Assembly: GCA_913009475.1 (NCBI GenBank)
Contig: CAJVYJ010000005.1
Coordinates: 1 to 23,964, forward strand
Origin: an uncultured Actinomycetes bacterium
GTDB lineage: Bacteria; Actinomycetota; Aquicultoria; CAJVYJ01
Direction: 5' to 3'
Length of the DNA: 23,964 bases
Shown here: piece by piece, positions 14,158 to 21,531 of the stretch
Layout: the number at the start of each line of letters is the position of its first letter
How positions within the stretch are numbered: the stretch's first letter is position 1
The notes under the pieces: model-generated
Told to the model about the DNA's origin: nothing
Databases searched by the model: none
Seen by the model: only the letters and a program-made list of their open reading frames with translations
Translations under genes and position numbers: made by a program

Positions 14158-14495
14158 TATTTTACTTTTTCCGCGACTAACTGGATTATCTGCTGGCGAA
14201 TTTTTTCATTGTCCACCCCACGAGAGGTGTTTTGTTGTCTGGGGCGAATATTAATCATGGAATCAAACTCAATAAATTTATCCGTACTGAACTCGGCGGG
14301 GTATAGATTTATTCCCCACAAGTCGTTTTGCTGAGAACCATTTTCCAATAAGAATTGTTCCGCGTCGGCATGCATTTCCACATCGACAACAAGAAGTTTT
14401 TTTCTAAGGTCAACAACGCCTTTTACTAAAGTACCATACATTTTTTGAGCCATTTCAGATAGCTCGGTGACAGTTATAGAATCGATTTGTTTCAT
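14157..14495 (-). CDS. DUF5674-like protein
   Basis: A 112-residue protein matching what I know of the DUF5674 family. The signature stretches are MYGTLVKGVVDLRKKLLVVDVEMHADAEQFLLENGS, then QQNDLWGINLYP and FIEFDSMINIRPRQQNTSRGVDN. The function of the family is not established. Conserved polar residues (His and Asp in MHAD, Asn in WGINLYP, and the IRP-x-Q-x-N-x-S-RGV stretch) suggest a ligand or catalytic site. The start is ATG 14495. A TATACT element with an extended TG lies just upstream, so the message is probably leaderless. The gene is coupled to the small helical protein downstream and may form a two-gene accessory module with it. Confidence 0.72.
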   Translation of the reverse strand: MKQIDSITVTELSEMAQKMYGTLVKGVVDLRKKLLVVDVEMHADAEQFLLENGSQQNDLWGINLYPAEFSTDKFIEFDSMINIRPRQQNTSRGVDNEKIRQQIIQLVAEKVK

Positions 14496-14502
14496 GATAA
14501 AT

Positions 14503-14511
14503 AGTATAGCA
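14503..14511 (-). promoter_or_regulatory. Extended -10 promoter of the DUF5674 pair
   Basis: On the minus strand TGCTATACT ends seven bases before the ATG at 14495. That distance puts the transcription start at or next to the start codon, and no Shine-Dalgarno site lies between, which indicates a leaderless mRNA. No good -35 is seen, as expected for an extended -10. Confidence 0.55.
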
Positions 14512-14530
14512 GAATGGGGGTAAATTACGG

Positions 14531-14710
14531 AACATCTAATACCTATCGAGGGATTAAAGAGAAGCGCCAGACGAGCTGGCGCGCTACACGTTTATCATTG
14601 CGGTCGTTATCTTTGTCCTGGCTCTTGTGTAGGGGTGGAGCTGGTCTCCACCCATTTGGCTACAGCGTCTCTTCGCTTCGTTCGAGGGCAGGCTCTGCGA
14701 GGGATTGAAC
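14531..14710. repeat. Composite repeat copy with two hairpins
   Basis: Very similar to 10159-10286: it starts AACATCTAATACCTATCGAG and has GCGCCAG/CTGGCGC (14564-14582) and GGGTGGAG/CTCCACCC around 14634-14654. It then jumps to the terminal piece GGCAGGCTCTGCGAGGGATT and GAAC. The middle CTCGCCGGACGACC portion of the 10159 copy is missing here. The remaining spacer up to 14818 shows nothing recognisable. Confidence 0.75.
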
Positions 14711-14818
14711 GGTATCAACAGTCAAATTCTGAGCGTTAACAAGATTACAGTAAACCGATAGAGCAGTCGTAAAGATACGCTGATTATGAGTTCGCCTGCT
14801 GGAACTTTAATAATAAGC

Positions 14819-14824
14819 TATAAT
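14819..14824 (+). promoter_or_regulatory. -10 element of the methyltransferase gene (leaderless)
   Basis: A perfect TATAAT ends six bases before the ATG at 14831, with no Shine-Dalgarno site between. The spacing implies transcription starting at or next to the start codon. The -35 region 17 bases upstream is poor. Confidence 0.5.
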
Positions 14825-14830
14825 CGTTAA

Positions 14831-15442
14831 ATGACTGAAAATAAGAAAATATCCCATTGGGAAGAGCGATATCGGGACCAAGACGTCGAATCCATGCCTT
14901 GGTATAATCCTCATCTCGACCATGACCTGGTGGCGACCTTAGCGAAGATGAAGCTCACCGGCGGCAACTTTCTCGACCTGGGGGCGGGCCCCGGCACTCA
15001 AGCCATTGCCCTGGCGCGCCGCGGCTTTAAGGTCACAGCGGTCGATATATCACCGACCGCTGTCGAAAAAGCCAAGCAAAGGGCCGGAAGAGAAGGCGTA
15101 TCAGTTGATTTTCGCCAAGACGATATTATCAAGACAAAGTTAAACAGCGGTTATGATTATATCTTCGACCGCGGCTGCTTTCACGTACTGGCGCCGGAAA
15201 ACCGCGCTGATTATGTGATGGCAATCCGTAAACTTTTAAGAAAAGGCGGCTTCTTGTTTCTCAAAACCTTCAGTTATAAGCAGGAGGGAAAGGAGGACCC
15301 TTATAGGTTTCACCCCAGCGATATCAGAAAATTTTTTGGCCCTTGGCTTAAGGTCGTATCTATCAAGGAATCTTATTTTGAGAGCACCCTGGAATCAAAC
15401 CCTAAAGCATTATTTTGCGTACTCGAGAATAGTAAACTATGA
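14831..15442 (+). CDS. Class I SAM-dependent methyltransferase
   Basis: A 203-residue Rossmann-fold methyltransferase. The N-terminus WEERYRDQDVESMPWYNP resembles the entry segment of the TPMT-like and TehB-like group. The SAM-binding glycine motif reads FLDLGAGPGTQAIALARRG, motif II ends in VTAVDIS with the acidic ribose-binding Asp, and DFRQDDI and YDYIFDRGCFHVL follow as motifs III and IV. LLRKGGFLFLKTFS forms the late strand. The substrate cannot be read from the sequence; small thiol, metalloid or other small-molecule acceptors occur in relatives. It stands alone, with a TATAAT element immediately upstream suggesting a leaderless transcript. The next gene, a sensor kinase, has its own promoter. 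Confidence 0.85.
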   Translation: MTENKKISHWEERYRDQDVESMPWYNPHLDHDLVATLAKMKLTGGNFLDLGAGPGTQAIALARRGFKVTAVDISPTAVEKAKQRAGREGVSVDFRQDDIIKTKLNSGYDYIFDRGCFHVLAPENRADYVMAIRKLLRKGGFLFLKTFSYKQEGKEDPYRFHPSDIRKFFGPWLKVVSIKESYFESTLESNPKALFCVLENSKL

Positions 15443-15496
15443 GTATCAAAAATGAACAATAATTCAAGGGCGTCTTGCCGTGTTTCTTGAATACGT

Positions 15497-15525
15497 TTGT
15501 TAAAATCAAACTATTTATTTATAAT
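15497..15525 (+). promoter_or_regulatory. Promoter of the sensor histidine kinase gene
   Basis: TTGTTA (15497-15502), 17 bases, then a perfect TATAAT (15520-15525). A strong ribosome site, AAAGGGG, follows at 15537-15543, about a dozen bases after the -10. Confidence 0.6.
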
Positions 15526-15567
15526 ATGGTTACCGGAAAGGGGTGAACGACCATTAAAGAAGATGGG

Positions 15568-17265
15568 TTGCCCTCGTTTTTAATATTTGTCAATTCCTTT
15601 CGCTGGATAACATGGCTACTGGCCGTTGTTCTCACCATACTTGAAGTCACTCCAGAATTTTCCTTAACCGGCGTACTGGTTTTGTTTGGGCTGGTATTCA
15701 TCTACAATCTCGTTTTTACGTTTTTTCCGCGTCAGATTGAAAAACAGTTGCGCCGCTTACCGCCTCTCATCTTGCTGGATGTTGCTTTTTGCACTTTTTT
15801 ACTCGGGGTCTATGGTTGGCGCTCACCTTTTTTTCTTTATACTTTCGCCCCAATTTTATTGGGCGGTTATCTATGGCAGTTAAAGGGTGGATTTATTGTC
15901 GCTTTTTTTATGGGTGCCGGTTATCTTTTAGTGCAACCGATTAACGGCTATCAGTGGTTTGAGCTTAAACAGCTAGGTCTTTTGGATAGCCACATCTCCC
16001 ATTCTTTCGATTATTTCTTAATCGCGACGTTTTTTTCATATCCGACTTTATTGTTGTCTCGCTTAAATAAGATTAATAAAGGTCTCTTTGAGACGCGCTC
16101 TCAGCTGGAAACCTCTAAACGTAAGCTGGAAACGCTGCAAGAGGTAACCGGGGCCATCCAAGCCAGCTTAGAGCTGGATAAAATCTTGAAAAAGATTGTT
16201 GTCTCGTTGGTAAAATATTTAGAATATGACGGCGCGGCGATCGGCTTGGTCGATGAAGGAGCGGGCAACAAGATAGATTGGCTTTTTTCAGAACCTGACG
16301 CCAATCTTTGCTTTGATTTGGAAAGAAACGCGGAGTCGCTGTTTTTCTCCGAATTATTGAAGACGAAAAAGCCATTAACCAGAATCGATATAGAGCCCGA
16401 TGACAAAATTTTCAAAGTTACCAAAACGAAAAACCTCACCGCTTTTCCCTTGATTGGACAAGATCAAAATATATTGGGGGTATTGCTTATCTGCAGCCTA
16501 AAATCCAATAAAATAGTTAATGTCAGCAACTTTGAATTGCTTAGGTCTTTTGCCCAACAAGCCGCTATTGCCATTGATAACGGCCAACGTTATAGTCATT
16601 CTCGCGAAGACGGAGTTTTTGGTGAACGCTTGAGAATCGCCAGTGAGATGCATGACAATATAATTCAAAATCTATATGGCATTAAGTTATTTTTAGACGC
16701 GTGCATAAAAGACGCGAGCAAAACCCCCGAATTAGCTAAACGGCTGGCAATGATGCGCAAAGTCTTCATTGATACCTTAAAAGACCTACGATTCATTATT
16801 GACGGCCTCTATGAAGAGCGATTGGGCCGTCGGAAACTTAAACATTTAATTAAGGAGTTGGCCTTTAGTGTAGAAAAAACCAGCCAAGTGAAGGTGGACC
16901 TATCTATAAGCGGCGAAGAGATGAAAATGTCCGCGAAGATAAAAAAAGATATCTACTTAATCATCAGAGAAGCTATCAGCAATGCGCAAAAACACGCTCA
17001 AGCCGGCCGCATCCAAATAGATATTAAATTTTCAACCAACGCAATTGAAGCGCGCGTAATCGACGATGGCATCGGCTTTTGTCCTATAGCGGTCAAATCC
17101 AACGGCCGGGGCGGTCTTGGTCTTAAGACTATTGAATCCAGGACAACTATCCACCAGGGCAACGTGGTTATTAATAGCCATAAAGGCGAAGGTACGGAAG
17201 TTATCATCATGATGCCTATTAACGGAAAGCCCGAGGTTAAAGAAACAACCTTAGAATCAGTTTAA
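15568..17265 (+). CDS. NarL-type sensor histidine kinase with membrane and GAF domains
   Basis: A protein of about 565 residues. The first 165 or so residues hold about six hydrophobic segments, followed by a short coiled-coil linker (near 170-195) and a GAF-like domain (roughly 195-340, ending FAQQAAIAIDNGQRYS). A HisKA_3 dimerisation domain has the phosphoacceptor His in RIASEMHDNIIQNLYG, and the HATPase domain shows EAISNAQKHA (N box), DDGIGF and GRGGLGLKTIESR (G boxes). Such kinases phosphorylate LuxR-type regulators. No partner regulator is next to it; the next gene is convergent. The TTG at 15568 is 24 bases from AAAGGGG (15537-15543). An in-frame ATT at 15553 is at the ideal distance and may be the true start, adding five residues. 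The signal sensed is unknown. Confidence 0.9.
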   Translation: MPSFLIFVNSFRWITWLLAVVLTILEVTPEFSLTGVLVLFGLVFIYNLVFTFFPRQIEKQLRRLPPLILLDVAFCTFLLGVYGWRSPFFLYTFAPILLGGYLWQLKGGFIVAFFMGAGYLLVQPINGYQWFELKQLGLLDSHISHSFDYFLIATFFSYPTLLLSRLNKINKGLFETRSQLETSKRKLETLQEVTGAIQASLELDKILKKIVVSLVKYLEYDGAAIGLVDEGAGNKIDWLFSEPDANLCFDLERNAESLFFSELLKTKKPLTRIDIEPDDKIFKVTKTKNLTAFPLIGQDQNILGVLLICSLKSNKIVNVSNFELLRSFAQQAAIAIDNGQRYSHSREDGVFGERLRIASEMHDNIIQNLYGIKLFLDACIKDASKTPELAKRLAMMRKVFIDTLKDLRFIIDGLYEERLGRRKLKHLIKELAFSVEKTSQVKVDLSISGEEMKMSAKIKKDIYLIIREAISNAQKHAQAGRIQIDIKFSTNAIEARVIDDGIGFCPIAVKSNGRGGLGLKTIESRTTIHQGNVVINSHKGEGTEVIIMMPINGKPEVKETTLESV

Positions 17266-17275
17266 ATACAAGCGG

Positions 17276-17845
17276 CTATGTCGTTGACTTTTTCTTAGTA
17301 AAAGCGTAATGGCCGATTTTTTTATCGAGGCTTAAATAATCGGTAGCCAGATAAATAAAAGGTTTAGCGCGGCTTAAATCCGGCTTTCCCTCTTCGTTTA
17401 AGAGTGTCTCATCGATATGGCTGGCAACGATTTCACAGATAAAAAGATCATGAGTGCCCAGCGTCAATTTATTGTTAACCTTGCCCTCAAGGTTAACAGG
17501 ACACTCAACGATTAAGGGCGGCTTAACGACGGAGGCGCTCTCGGCGGTTAGGTTGGTTGCTTGAAACTTATCGATTTCACGGCCGCTGACGGTACCGCAA
17601 AAATCCGCCTGTCTCAGAATTGCTTCTGTCGGAATATTTATGACTACTTCCGGCACCTCTAAAAGCAATTTGTGTGAATACCGCGTAGGCCTGATGCTTA
17701 CGCCGACCATGAAAGGTTGGGAGCAGACGATGCCTACCCAGGCTAAAGTAATGATATTAGCTTGGCCGGATTTATCGGTCGTTGTCACTAGGGCCACCGG
17801 GGTGGGGAAAGGGGCGCCGGTAATCGATTTATTGATTTTTGCCAT
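17276..17845 (-). CDS. Flavin reductase family protein (FMN-binding split barrel)
   Basis: A protein of about 189 residues from the chosen start. The flavin-reductase-like pattern is clear: PTPVALVTTTDKSGQANIITLAWVGIVCSQPFMVGVSIRPTRYSHKLL, then EVVINIPTEAILRQADFCGTVSGREIDKF, and later LGTHDLFICEIVASHIDE. Relatives such as flavoredoxin bind FMN and pass electrons from NAD(P)H or other donors. I start at ATG 17845, because GGAGG lies five bases before it; an upstream in-frame ATG at 17857 precedes that ribosome site. The gene is convergent with the kinase gene, ten bases from its stop, with no evident terminator in the gap. It is the last gene in the window that clearly belongs to the left piece. 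Confidence 0.88.
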   Translation of the reverse strand: MAKINKSITGAPFPTPVALVTTTDKSGQANIITLAWVGIVCSQPFMVGVSIRPTRYSHKLLLEVPEVVINIPTEAILRQADFCGTVSGREIDKFQATNLTAESASVVKPPLIVECPVNLEGKVNNKLTLGTHDLFICEIVASHIDETLLNEEGKPDLSRAKPFIYLATDYLSLDKKIGHYAFTKKKSTT

Positions 17846-17881
17846 TATTACCTCCATTTGGTCAGCTGTTAAAGAGATTTA

Positions 17882-17910
17882 AGTTTAAATAAAATCGCTT
17901 AATATGTAAA
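17882..17910 (-). promoter_or_regulatory. Probable promoter of the flavin reductase gene
   Basis: Minus-strand TTTACA (17910-17905), 17 bases, then TAAACT (17887-17882), about 36 bases before the ATG. The elements are near consensus but the region is AT-rich, so the match may be chance. Confidence 0.4.
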
Positions 17911-17952
17911 CACTACGATTAAAAAACGTTTTTTGCAGAGTAGTGCAATAAT

Positions 17953-17974
17953 AGTAATGTAAAAGTAATGTAAA
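17953..17974 (+). repeat. Tandem 11-mer near the composition break
   Basis: AGTAATGTAAA occurs twice in direct tandem (17953-17963 and 17964-17974). It lies in the short spacer where the window changes from one sequence style to another. Confidence 0.7.
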
Positions 17975-18054
17975 AGCTTAAATAGTAAAGAAAAATTGTT
18001 TTTTATTCATCATAATTCATGTAAATTATTACTTTAATGAAATAATAGATTACT

Positions 18055-19902
18055 ATGAAGAACAAAATCCAACACACCTTTCACGTTCCTGTAATGGGAA
18101 CGGGATTTACCATCGATACCCCCGTAAGAGTAGCTAAGTATGGAATATCATCCGTCATCTCTATAATAGATTATATGTTGATGGAAAAAATGCGGGGCTT
18201 TTACTGTAAAAAATTGAACATTCCTTACGAGCCGATAACTGAAAAAGACGAAGATTTCAGAGCTAAAAGAATTACGGCTTATTTAAACTTAATAGATGAT
18301 ATTGTAAAAGATAATTTTAATGAACTTATAAACTCATTTCCCGAAGATAGAACCGAAGTAGAAAAGTATATGGCTATGCTTCCCGATAGTTCGGAATTAA
18401 AGCAAGATTTTAATGAGATGATTAAGAGCAATAAAAACGTAAATGATATACGGAACTGGCTTCATAATAATTTACCCGTTGGAAGTATCGATGTAAATAT
18501 TATGACTAAAGTTGATAAAACAAATTATTTAAATGGTGAAGCACTTCCATCTGAACACAACGATGCACACGCTTCGCTGCGCGGTTTTGCAAACAGCAAG
18601 CTAAGCTCATCTATTATCTTATCTGCAGGATTAAACCCGAGATTATACGGCTACTTCGAGAAGTTTAAAGATTTCTTTCCCGATGAAAATGGTAATCTGA
18701 AAAAGAAAATTGTTTTAAAAGTAAGCGATTACCGTTCAGCGATTATTCAAGGTAAGTATTTTGCGAAAAAAGGTTTGTGGGTTTCCGAATACAGAATTGA
18801 ATCGGGATTGAACTGCGGCGGACATGCATTTGCTTCCGACGGTTTTTTGATGGGACCGATCTTAGATGAATTCAGGGTTAACCGGGAAACACTTATCGAA
18901 ACAATTTTTGAGATTTATATTCTTGCACTTAAAAACAAAAACAGTGTATGCCCGCAAAAACCGCTCGATGTAAAAATAACCGCTCAGGGCGGAATCGGAA
19001 CGTTTGATGAACATCAGTTTATTTTAGATTACTACAAACTCGATTCCATCGGCTGGGGAACACCGTTCCTGCTTGTTCCCGAAGTTACAAATGTTGATAA
19101 GCATACACGGGAAATGCTGACCCAAGCCAAAGAAAAAGATTTGTACTTAAGTAAAATTTCACCGCTCGGTGTTCCTTTCAACAATCTTAAAGGAAACACG
19201 AAAGACATTGAAAAGATGACGCTTGTCGATAAAGGAAGCCCGGGAAGCTCGTGCCCGAAAAAATTTCTACTTTCCAGTACCGAATTTACCGAAAAAGCAA
19301 TTTGTTCTGCTTCCAGCCGATACCAGTATTTAAAATTGAAAGAACTCGATTCAAAGGGCTTGAGTCCTGAAGAACATAAAAAACATTTTACTAAAATTGT
19401 TGATAAAACGTGTCTTTGTCTTGGACTAGCATCTTCGGCATTAATCGCTAATAATCTCAAACCTGAATCAAAAGAAGCCGGAGTTTCGGTTTGCCCGGGA
19501 CCAAATTTAGCCTATTTTTCAGATACTTTCTCATTAAGAGAAATGATTGACCACATTTACGGAAGAGCAAATATCATGTTTAGAAAAGATAGACCCAATA
19601 TGTTTGTTAAAGAACTTAACTTATATATAGATTATCTGAATAATAAAATTTCAGAAGTCAAAAAACCATTCTCAAATAAGGATATGGACTACTTTATTAA
19701 ATTTGCAAACAATCTTGAAGAAGGGATTAACTATTATAAGTCTTTGTTTTCAAATATTAAATCGAAATTTCAAGATATAAAATTAAATATTTTAAATGAA
19801 TTAGACAATCTTGAAATGGAGATAAAAAATATAAATTACGAATTAATTCCTATTGATAAAAACTATCAATCAAAAACATATAAAAAAGCAATAAATTTAT
19901 AG
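18055..19902 (+). CDS. Conserved protein of unknown function, TIM-barrel-like
   Basis: A protein of 615 residues of a family I recall only as hypothetical, mostly from Bacteroidota and Ignavibacteria. The N-terminus HVPVMGTGFTIDTPVRVAKYGISSVISI, the strand LKVSDYRSAIIQGKYFAKKG, RIESGLNCGGHAFASDG, and KITAQGGIGTFDEHQFIL followed by GWGTPFLLVPEV look like the strand-loop order of an FMN-type TIM barrel such as nitronate monooxygenase. A later segment has several cysteines (SSCPKK, AICSAS, DKTCLCLG, VCPGPN), which might hold metal or a cluster. The C-terminal 120 residues are charged and helical. It starts at ATG with no Shine-Dalgarno site and ends 18 bases before a long hairpin. A flavoenzyme role is inference only. 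Confidence 0.8.
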   Translation: MKNKIQHTFHVPVMGTGFTIDTPVRVAKYGISSVISIIDYMLMEKMRGFYCKKLNIPYEPITEKDEDFRAKRITAYLNLIDDIVKDNFNELINSFPEDRTEVEKYMAMLPDSSELKQDFNEMIKSNKNVNDIRNWLHNNLPVGSIDVNIMTKVDKTNYLNGEALPSEHNDAHASLRGFANSKLSSSIILSAGLNPRLYGYFEKFKDFFPDENGNLKKKIVLKVSDYRSAIIQGKYFAKKGLWVSEYRIESGLNCGGHAFASDGFLMGPILDEFRVNRETLIETIFEIYILALKNKNSVCPQKPLDVKITAQGGIGTFDEHQFILDYYKLDSIGWGTPFLLVPEVTNVDKHTREMLTQAKEKDLYLSKISPLGVPFNNLKGNTKDIEKMTLVDKGSPGSSCPKKFLLSSTEFTEKAICSASSRYQYLKLKELDSKGLSPEEHKKHFTKIVDKTCLCLGLASSALIANNLKPESKEAGVSVCPGPNLAYFSDTFSLREMIDHIYGRANIMFRKDRPNMFVKELNLYIDYLNNKISEVKKPFSNKDMDYFIKFANNLEEGINYYKSLFSNIKSKFQDIKLNILNELDNLEMEIKNINYELIPIDKNYQSKTYKKAINL

Positions 19903-19919
19903 TTTTCTTAATTCTAACA

Positions 19920-19952
19920 AAACTGCTTAAATATATAATATTTAAGCAGTTT
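19920..19952 (+). terminator. Long AT-rich hairpin after the 615-residue gene
   Basis: AAACTGCTTAAATAT (19920-19934) pairs perfectly with ATATTTAAGCAGTTT (19938-19952) around a three-base loop, followed by TGTTT. This suits a terminator acting on the upstream gene, although the T-tract is broken by a G. Confidence 0.65.
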
Positions 19953-20032
19953 GTTTAATAAATTATTTTTATTTAAGATACGATAAGCAGCAAAGCTAAT
20001 TAATCTGTGGTTTTTTAGACTAATAATCGAGC

Positions 20033-20350
20033 TTAAATAACTTCAACAGTGTGTTCAGGGAAGGCGGTTTCCATCTCTTCTTTTAATTCATTCATCATCC
20101 TGTTTAATGCTTTATTCGTAATTAAGATAATTCCACCTTGCGTGGATTTTTCAAGATTTTTAAGCACAATAAACTTTTTCTTTTCCTTCACATATCGTAA
20201 TTTCTCGATTATATCAAGCTGAGCTAGAGAAAGTCCTGTTTCCTTTTCTTTAATTTTGTCTAAGATCGCCGTTATTTTTTTTACCATTTCTTTTTCCATA
20301 ATGTTATTGTAATAATAACTTTCCCAAAAATCAATATTTGAAACTCCCAT
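20033..20350 (-). CDS. Small protein, possibly MIP18/DUF59-like
   Basis: A 105-residue protein. After a variable N-terminus the part from MEKEMVKKITAILDKIKEKETGLSLAQLDIIEKLRYVKEKKKFIVLKN resembles the MIP18/DUF59 pattern (a helix, then ET-G-x-S-x-x-x-LD-I-x-x, then strands). In that family this domain supports iron-sulfur cluster assembly or carriage. A C-terminal piece (NRMMNELKEEMETAFPEHTVEVI) follows, as in some of its members. The usual DPE-x-G stretch is not exact here, so the family call is tentative. The first ATG (20350) may not be the real start; an in-frame ATG at MEKEM is also possible. No ribosome site is visible before either, in line with the other genes of this piece. Confidence 0.55.
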   Translation of the reverse strand: MGVSNIDFWESYYYNNIMEKEMVKKITAILDKIKEKETGLSLAQLDIIEKLRYVKEKKKFIVLKNLEKSTQGGIILITNKALNRMMNELKEEMETAFPEHTVEVI

Positions 20351-20796
20351 ATTATTTCAGTTTTATAAAGAATGTAAAATTGAATAATTATTTTATCATA
20401 TTTATAAATATTTAAATATTACTCAAATAACAAAAATGAGGATAAAATACGACAAGGATGGGTTCCCGGAATTGTAGGTGTTTGCTTGGTAATAGATGCT
20501 CGATCGCTTACTACTATCAATACTTTGAGCCCGGCTTTAAGCGATTTATTATTAACAAGCAGCGGATTCGCTTCACTCGGTCAAGAAGATACAATACCGA
20601 CCGGGGCTCATGTTCACCAATTAAGTTTTTCAAATTAAGAGTGCTCTTTAATCACATCATAAGAAAAGCCGGAATTATTTACCGGCTTTTTTATTGTTAT
20701 CCAAATCTTTTCTATAATTTATTTCTCTATAATGTTATTTTAGCAATAGCTTTAAAATAATTCGATTTAATTTAAAAATTAACATATTTATGAAAA
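20351..20796. other. Spacer with an unexplained open stretch before cmoA
   Basis: No convincing gene. A frame without stops runs from 20408 to 20638 and reads GWVPGIVGVCLVIDARSLTT and then LLLTSSGFASLGQEDTIPTG. It has no ATG and could be a remnant. Another frame from ATG 20458 gives a Cys/Arg/Tyr-rich product without recognisable features. The only firm feature is the terminator at 20664-20692. Confidence 0.5.
20664..20692 (+). terminator. Rho-independent terminator
   Basis: AAAAGCCGG (20664-20672) pairs perfectly with CCGGCTTTT (20682-20690) around a nine-base loop and continues into T residues. The A-tract on the other side means it could work in both directions. It implies a transcript ending here, yet no clear gene precedes it on the plus strand. 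Confidence 0.8.
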
Positions 20797-21531
20797 ATGA
20801 AAAATCATTGGGATAGAGATTCGGTTTTTAACGATTCATTAAACAAAATTGTTGATTTTACTTTTGATGATAAAGTAGCGAAAGTATTTGAGGATATGCT
20901 GCATCGCTCAATACCTGGATACAGTACAATAATCGGCAATATTGGAACACTTACAAAACGATATGCTCGACCCGGTAGTAATTTATACGATTTGGGCAGT
21001 TCTCTCGGAGCCGGAGCAATAGCAATGCAAAATAATTTATCCGTACCAAATTGTACAATATTTGCAATCGACAATTCTATTTCGATGATAAGAAGATGTC
21101 GTTCCTTTCTAAAAAATACATCAGATCAAAATATTCATTTGATTTGCTCAGATATTAATAACATTGTCATTAAAAATGCTTCCATTATTATACTTAATTT
21201 TACATTACAGTTTATTCCGTTAGATCTAAGAGATAACTTGATAAAAAATATATACAATGGATTACTTCAGGGCGGAATTCTAATTTTATCTGAAAAAATA
21301 ACTTTCGAGGATGAAAAAAGAGACGAAAGGCAAATTGACAGGTATTATGATTTTAAACGTAAAAACAATTATTCAGAGTTAGAGATTAGTCAGAAACGGG
21401 ATGCATTAGAAAATGTTTTGATCCCGGAACATTTGGAAATGCATTTTTCCCGCTTAAAATCAGCAGGTTTTATAAATATTGACCAATGGTTTCAACTTTA
21501 TAATTTTGTATCGGTAATAGCAGAAAAATGA
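20797..21531 (+). CDS. cmoA: Carboxy-SAM synthase CmoA
   Basis: CmoA makes carboxy-S-adenosylmethionine from SAM and prephenate. The 244-residue protein matches the family along its length: FTFDDKVAKVFEDMLHRSIPGYSTIIG, the SAM motif YDLGSSLGAGAIAM, AIDNSISMIRRCR, LNFTLQFIPLDLRDNLI, GGILILSEKITFED, and YDFKRKNNYSELEISQKRDALENVLIPE near the end. The start is ATG 20797; a nearby ATG at 20790 is in another frame. cmoB follows with a four-base ATGA overlap. The product is used by CmoB to place a carboxymethoxy group on uridine 34 of certain tRNAs, widening codon reading. There is no Shine-Dalgarno site. Confidence 0.95.
   Translation: MKNHWDRDSVFNDSLNKIVDFTFDDKVAKVFEDMLHRSIPGYSTIIGNIGTLTKRYARPGSNLYDLGSSLGAGAIAMQNNLSVPNCTIFAIDNSISMIRRCRSFLKNTSDQNIHLICSDINNIVIKNASIIILNFTLQFIPLDLRDNLIKNIYNGLLQGGILILSEKITFEDEKRDERQIDRYYDFKRKNNYSELEISQKRDALENVLIPEHLEMHFSRLKSAGFINIDQWFQLYNFVSVIAEK

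Noticed and set aside
14514..14708. 64-codon frame
   Set aside because: It coincides with the composite repeat and ends with it.
20458..20760. 100-codon frame rich in Cys, Arg and Tyr
   Set aside because: It runs through the terminator hairpin and has no recognisable pattern, and codon use is unlike its neighbours.
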